DNA from: Betaproteobacteria bacterium
GTDB taxonomy: Bacteria > Pseudomonadota > Gammaproteobacteria > Burkholderiales > Casimicrobiaceae
Reading direction: 5' to 3'
Length of the DNA: 64,000 bases
Assembly: GCA_004293675.1 (NCBI GenBank)
Contig: READ01000023.1
Location: forward strand, 1-64,000
A program made the position numbers and the translations under genes. Positions 61,583 through 64,000 of the stretch are shown here, in pieces; position 1 is the stretch's first letter; every line of letters starts with the position of its first letter. Under the pieces are notes generated by a model, which was given only the letters and a program-made list of their open reading frames with translations, had not been told where the DNA came from and searched no databases.

Positions 61583-64000
61583 ATGAAAACACTCATCATT
61601 GCCGAGAAACCGTCCGTCGCAAGCGACCTTGCGAAGGCGCTTGGCAACATCAAAAAAGACGGCGATCACTTCGAAAACGAGCAGTACGTTATTTCGTCTG
61701 CGATTGGTCATTTGGTCGAAATCGGAGAGCCCGAAACCGAAGAAGTGAAGCGTGGCAAATGGACCTTTGCCAAGCTTCCGGTGATTCCATCGCACTTCGA
61801 ATTGAAGCCTATTGAGAAGACCGCGGATCGCCTGCGCCAACTCACCCGGCTCATCAAGCGCAAAGATGTCACCAAAATCATCAACGCTTGCGACGCGGGC
61901 CGCGAAGGCGAATTGATTTTCCGCTTGATTCAAGAACACGCCAAGGCCAAGCAGCCGGTGCAGCGCCTGTGGCTGCAATCGATGACGCAGGGCGCCATTC
62001 GCGATGCGTTTGCGAATCTGCGCTCGGACGAGCAGATGCTTCCGTTGGCGGACGCGGCACGCTGCCGCTCCGAAGCCGATTGGTTGGTGGGCATCAACGG
62101 CACCCGCGCCATGACGGCGTTTAACACCAAAAGCGGCGGCTTTCACTTAACGACCGTTGGACGCGTACAGACGCCCACGCTCGCGCTGATGGTCGAGCGC
62201 GAAGATCGCATTCGCAAGTTTGTGACGCGCACCTACTTTGAAATTCACGCCACTTTCGACGCCAAGGCGGGGCAATACGCCGGGCGATGGTTCGACGAAA
62301 AATTTAAAAAGGGCGACGACGAGCACGCCCGCGCCGAGCGGATTTTTGATTCGCCCGACGCTAAAAAATCGGATTGCAAAGCGCGCGCTGAGGCCATTGC
62401 CGCTAAATGCTTAGGCAAACTCGGCATCGTTGAAGAAGAGAGCAAACCGACCACCCAAGCGCCGCCACTTTTGTACGATTTGACGAGCTTGCAACGCGAA
62501 GCGAACTCACGTTTTGGCTTTTCGGCGCGGACCACGCTCTCGCTGGCGCAGTCGCTTTACGAAAAACACAAAGTGCTGACCTATCCGCGAACCGACGCTC
62601 GAGCGCTGCCCGAGGATTACGTAAAAATTGTCGGCGAAACGCTACAAGTGCTCGAAGAGACGAATCGCTACGGCACCCACGCTCGCGAAATCCGCACTAA
62701 AAAGTACATTCGTCCTGCGAACAAACGCGTGTTCGACAATTCAAAAATATCGGATCACTTCGCGATCATCCCAACGTTGCAGTTGCCAAAAACGTTGAAC
62801 GAGCTCGAGGAAAAGCTCTACGACTTGGTGACGAAACGATTCTTGTCAGTATTCTTCCCATCGGCGGAGTTTCAGCAAACTACGCGCATCACGCGGGTCG
62901 AAAATGAGGCATTCAAGTCCGAAGGTAAGGTGATGGTCAACGCAGGTTGGCTCGCGGTGTATGGCAAAGAAGTTGACTCTGAAGAGACGGGGAATTTGAC
63001 GCCTGTTGCTGCGGGTGAGAAGCCCAAGGCAAGCGAGGTCAACGCCAAAGAGCTCGTGACCAAACCGCCCGCACGCTACAGCGAAGCGACGCTCCTCTCA
63101 GCGATGGAAGGCGCGGGGAAACTCATTGACGACGAAGAGCTTCGCGCTGCGATGCAAGAAAAGGGTCTGGGCACGCCAGCCACCCGCGCATCGATCATTG
63201 AAGGTCTGATCATTCAAAAGTATCTGCTGCGTGAGGACAAGGCTTTGAAGCCCACGCCGCAAGCGTTTTCGCTCATCACGCTGCTCAATGGCCTCAATGT
63301 GCCACAGCTCACCTCGCCCGAATTGACGGCGAACTGGGAAACGCAGCTTGCGCGTATGGAAAAAGGCCAGATCAGTCGTGAAAAATTCATGGCTGAAATT
63401 GTGGACATGGCCAAGCACATCGTGGCCCAAGCCAAAGGCTTTGAGAGCGACACGGTGCCCGGCGATTTCGCAGATTTGAAAACGCCGTGCCCCAAGTGCG
63501 GCAGCCAAATCAAGGAAAACTACAAGAAGTTTTCATGCACGAAATGTGATTTCGGCTTCTGGAAAATTTTGGCCAGCCGCCAGCTGTCGGTCGAAGAGGC
63601 CGAAACGCTTATCCGTGACAAAAAGGTTGAGAACCTCGAAGGTTTCCGCTCAAAACTCGGTCGTACGTTTAACGCCAACTTGCGCATGAACGACGCGCAA
63701 GAGATTGAGTTTTATTGGGACGACAACGAAGGCACGGTCGGCGAGGGCGCCGATCCCGTTGATTTCAGCACTATGGAATCCATCGGCAAATGTCCAAAAT
63801 GCGGTGCTGGCGTGTTCGAATTGGAAACGGCCTATATCTGCGAAGTAGCGGCGAAAAAAGACAAGCCGCGCAAGTGCGATTTCCGCTCCGGCCGCGTGAT
63901 CTTGCAGCAACCCATTGAGCGCGAGCAAATGGTGAAGCTTCTCACCGAGGGCAAAACCGATTTGCTGACTAATTTCGTTTCCACCAAAACCAAACGCCCA
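61583..64000 (+). CDS. topB: DNA topoisomerase III (partial, runs off the window)
   Basis: This type IA topoisomerase relaxes and decatenates DNA. 806 codons are visible without a stop. The TOPRIM domain begins MKTLIIAEKPSVASDLAKAL and carries the acidic triad INACDAGREGELIF. Then come the MTQGAIRDAF and GRVQTPTLALMVER motifs, and the active site YPRTDAR with Tyr334. The decatenation region and KGLGTPATRASIIEGLI follow. Two C-terminal zinc-ribbon-like segments (CPKCGSQIKENYKKFSCTKC at about 637 and CPKCGAGVFELETAYIC at about 738) are of the topoisomerase IA C-terminal repeat type. No strong ribosome-binding site is seen. It follows dprA by 57 bp. Confidence 0.95.
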   Translation, partial: MKTLIIAEKPSVASDLAKALGNIKKDGDHFENEQYVISSAIGHLVEIGEPETEEVKRGKWTFAKLPVIPSHFELKPIEKTADRLRQLTRLIKRKDVTKIINACDAGREGELIFRLIQEHAKAKQPVQRLWLQSMTQGAIRDAFANLRSDEQMLPLADAARCRSEADWLVGINGTRAMTAFNTKSGGFHLTTVGRVQTPTLALMVEREDRIRKFVTRTYFEIHATFDAKAGQYAGRWFDEKFKKGDDEHARAERIFDSPDAKKSDCKARAEAIAAKCLGKLGIVEEESKPTTQAPPLLYDLTSLQREANSRFGFSARTTLSLAQSLYEKHKVLTYPRTDARALPEDYVKIVGETLQVLEETNRYGTHAREIRTKKYIRPANKRVFDNSKISDHFAIIPTLQLPKTLNELEEKLYDLVTKRFLSVFFPSAEFQQTTRITRVENEAFKSEGKVMVNAGWLAVYGKEVDSEETGNLTPVAAGEKPKASEVNAKELVTKPPARYSEATLLSAMEGAGKLIDDEELRAAMQEKGLGTPATRASIIEGLIIQKYLLREDKALKPTPQAFSLITLLNGLNVPQLTSPELTANWETQLARMEKGQISREKFMAEIVDMAKHIVAQAKGFESDTVPGDFADLKTPCPKCGSQIKENYKKFSCTKCDFGFWKILASRQLSVEEAETLIRDKKVENLEGFRSKLGRTFNANLRMNDAQEIEFYWDDNEGTVGEGADPVDFSTMESIGKCPKCGAGVFELETAYICEVAAKKDKPRKCDFRSGRVILQQPIEREQMVKLLTEGKTDLLTNFVSTKTKRP

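Noticed and set aside
61544-62146. A 200-codon leftward frame opposite topB
   Set aside because: It lies antisense to the TOPRIM domain of topB, which is conserved and open to the window end.
1-64000. tRNA or rRNA genes
   Set aside because: No cloverleaf-like segments with CCA-proximal GGTTCGA-type arms were found outside coding regions by eye, and nothing resembles rRNA. A covariance-model search was not possible.

Overview
The window reads as chromosomal DNA of a Gram-negative betaproteobacterium, most likely Burkholderiales or a close relative. The evidence is the def/fmt–LysM–dprA arrangement, a Bug/TctC-type solute receptor, two proteins with IPTL-CTERM-like C-terminal sorting signals, a PurC of the roughly 300-residue form, a Mg-type HemB, and many exported and outer-membrane proteins. 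No rRNA, tRNA, CRISPR array, integrase or transposase was recognised. Family assignments come from reading motifs, not from searches.

Region 1 (1–17,300) is accessory and largely extracellular. It holds a TonB-dependent receptor that lacks the end of its barrel and sits behind a LacI-type operator, an unknown secreted protein, a GH74-like secreted glycosidase with a C-terminal malectin domain, and then a surface-protein cluster. That cluster has three tandem delta-60-repeat paralogues (the first frameshifted) ending in the same dockerin-like/Cys tail, a tail-fibre-like protein with three near-identical repeats, an IPTL-CTERM-type anchored protein and a PQQ-propeller remnant. This is the least conventional part of the window.

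Region 2 (18,200–26,800) is metabolic: a PsrA-like TetR regulator with a matching palindrome followed by thiolase and the FadB-type bifunctional enzyme, then convergent purC, a small lipoprotein, and a polar amino-acid ABC transporter (binding protein and two permeases) without its ATPase.

Region 3 (26,800–39,900) looks like a purine module. A LysR regulator is divergent from xdhA-xdhB-xdhC, followed by a complete BMP-type nucleoside/purine ABC transporter (ATPase, two permeases, lipoprotein) closed by a strong terminator. An IPTL-CTERM-like protein, a ketopantoate-reductase-family protein and a gamma-carbonic-anhydrase-like hexapeptide protein follow.

Region 4 (39,900–48,700) is mixed: a Bug receptor, acetyltransferases (one a two-domain fusion), a CoxE-like VWA protein, a PaaK-like adenylating enzyme, an FAD-linked oxidase with a TTG start, and a HAD phosphatase. 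It is interspersed with repeats: a triple 203-bp tandem array and two MITE-like elements with ends in CTTTTTGACGCAGATT.

Region 5 (48,700–64,000) is housekeeping: a tightly packed leftward run FKBP–pepN–CBS/nucleotidyltransferase–DnaQ-like exonuclease–hemB, an unknown 553-residue protein, fmt and def leftward, and LysM protein, dprA and topB rightward, the last running off the window. A short imperfect palindrome related to GCCATAAGAAATAAGGC recurs in at least ten intergenic gaps across the window.
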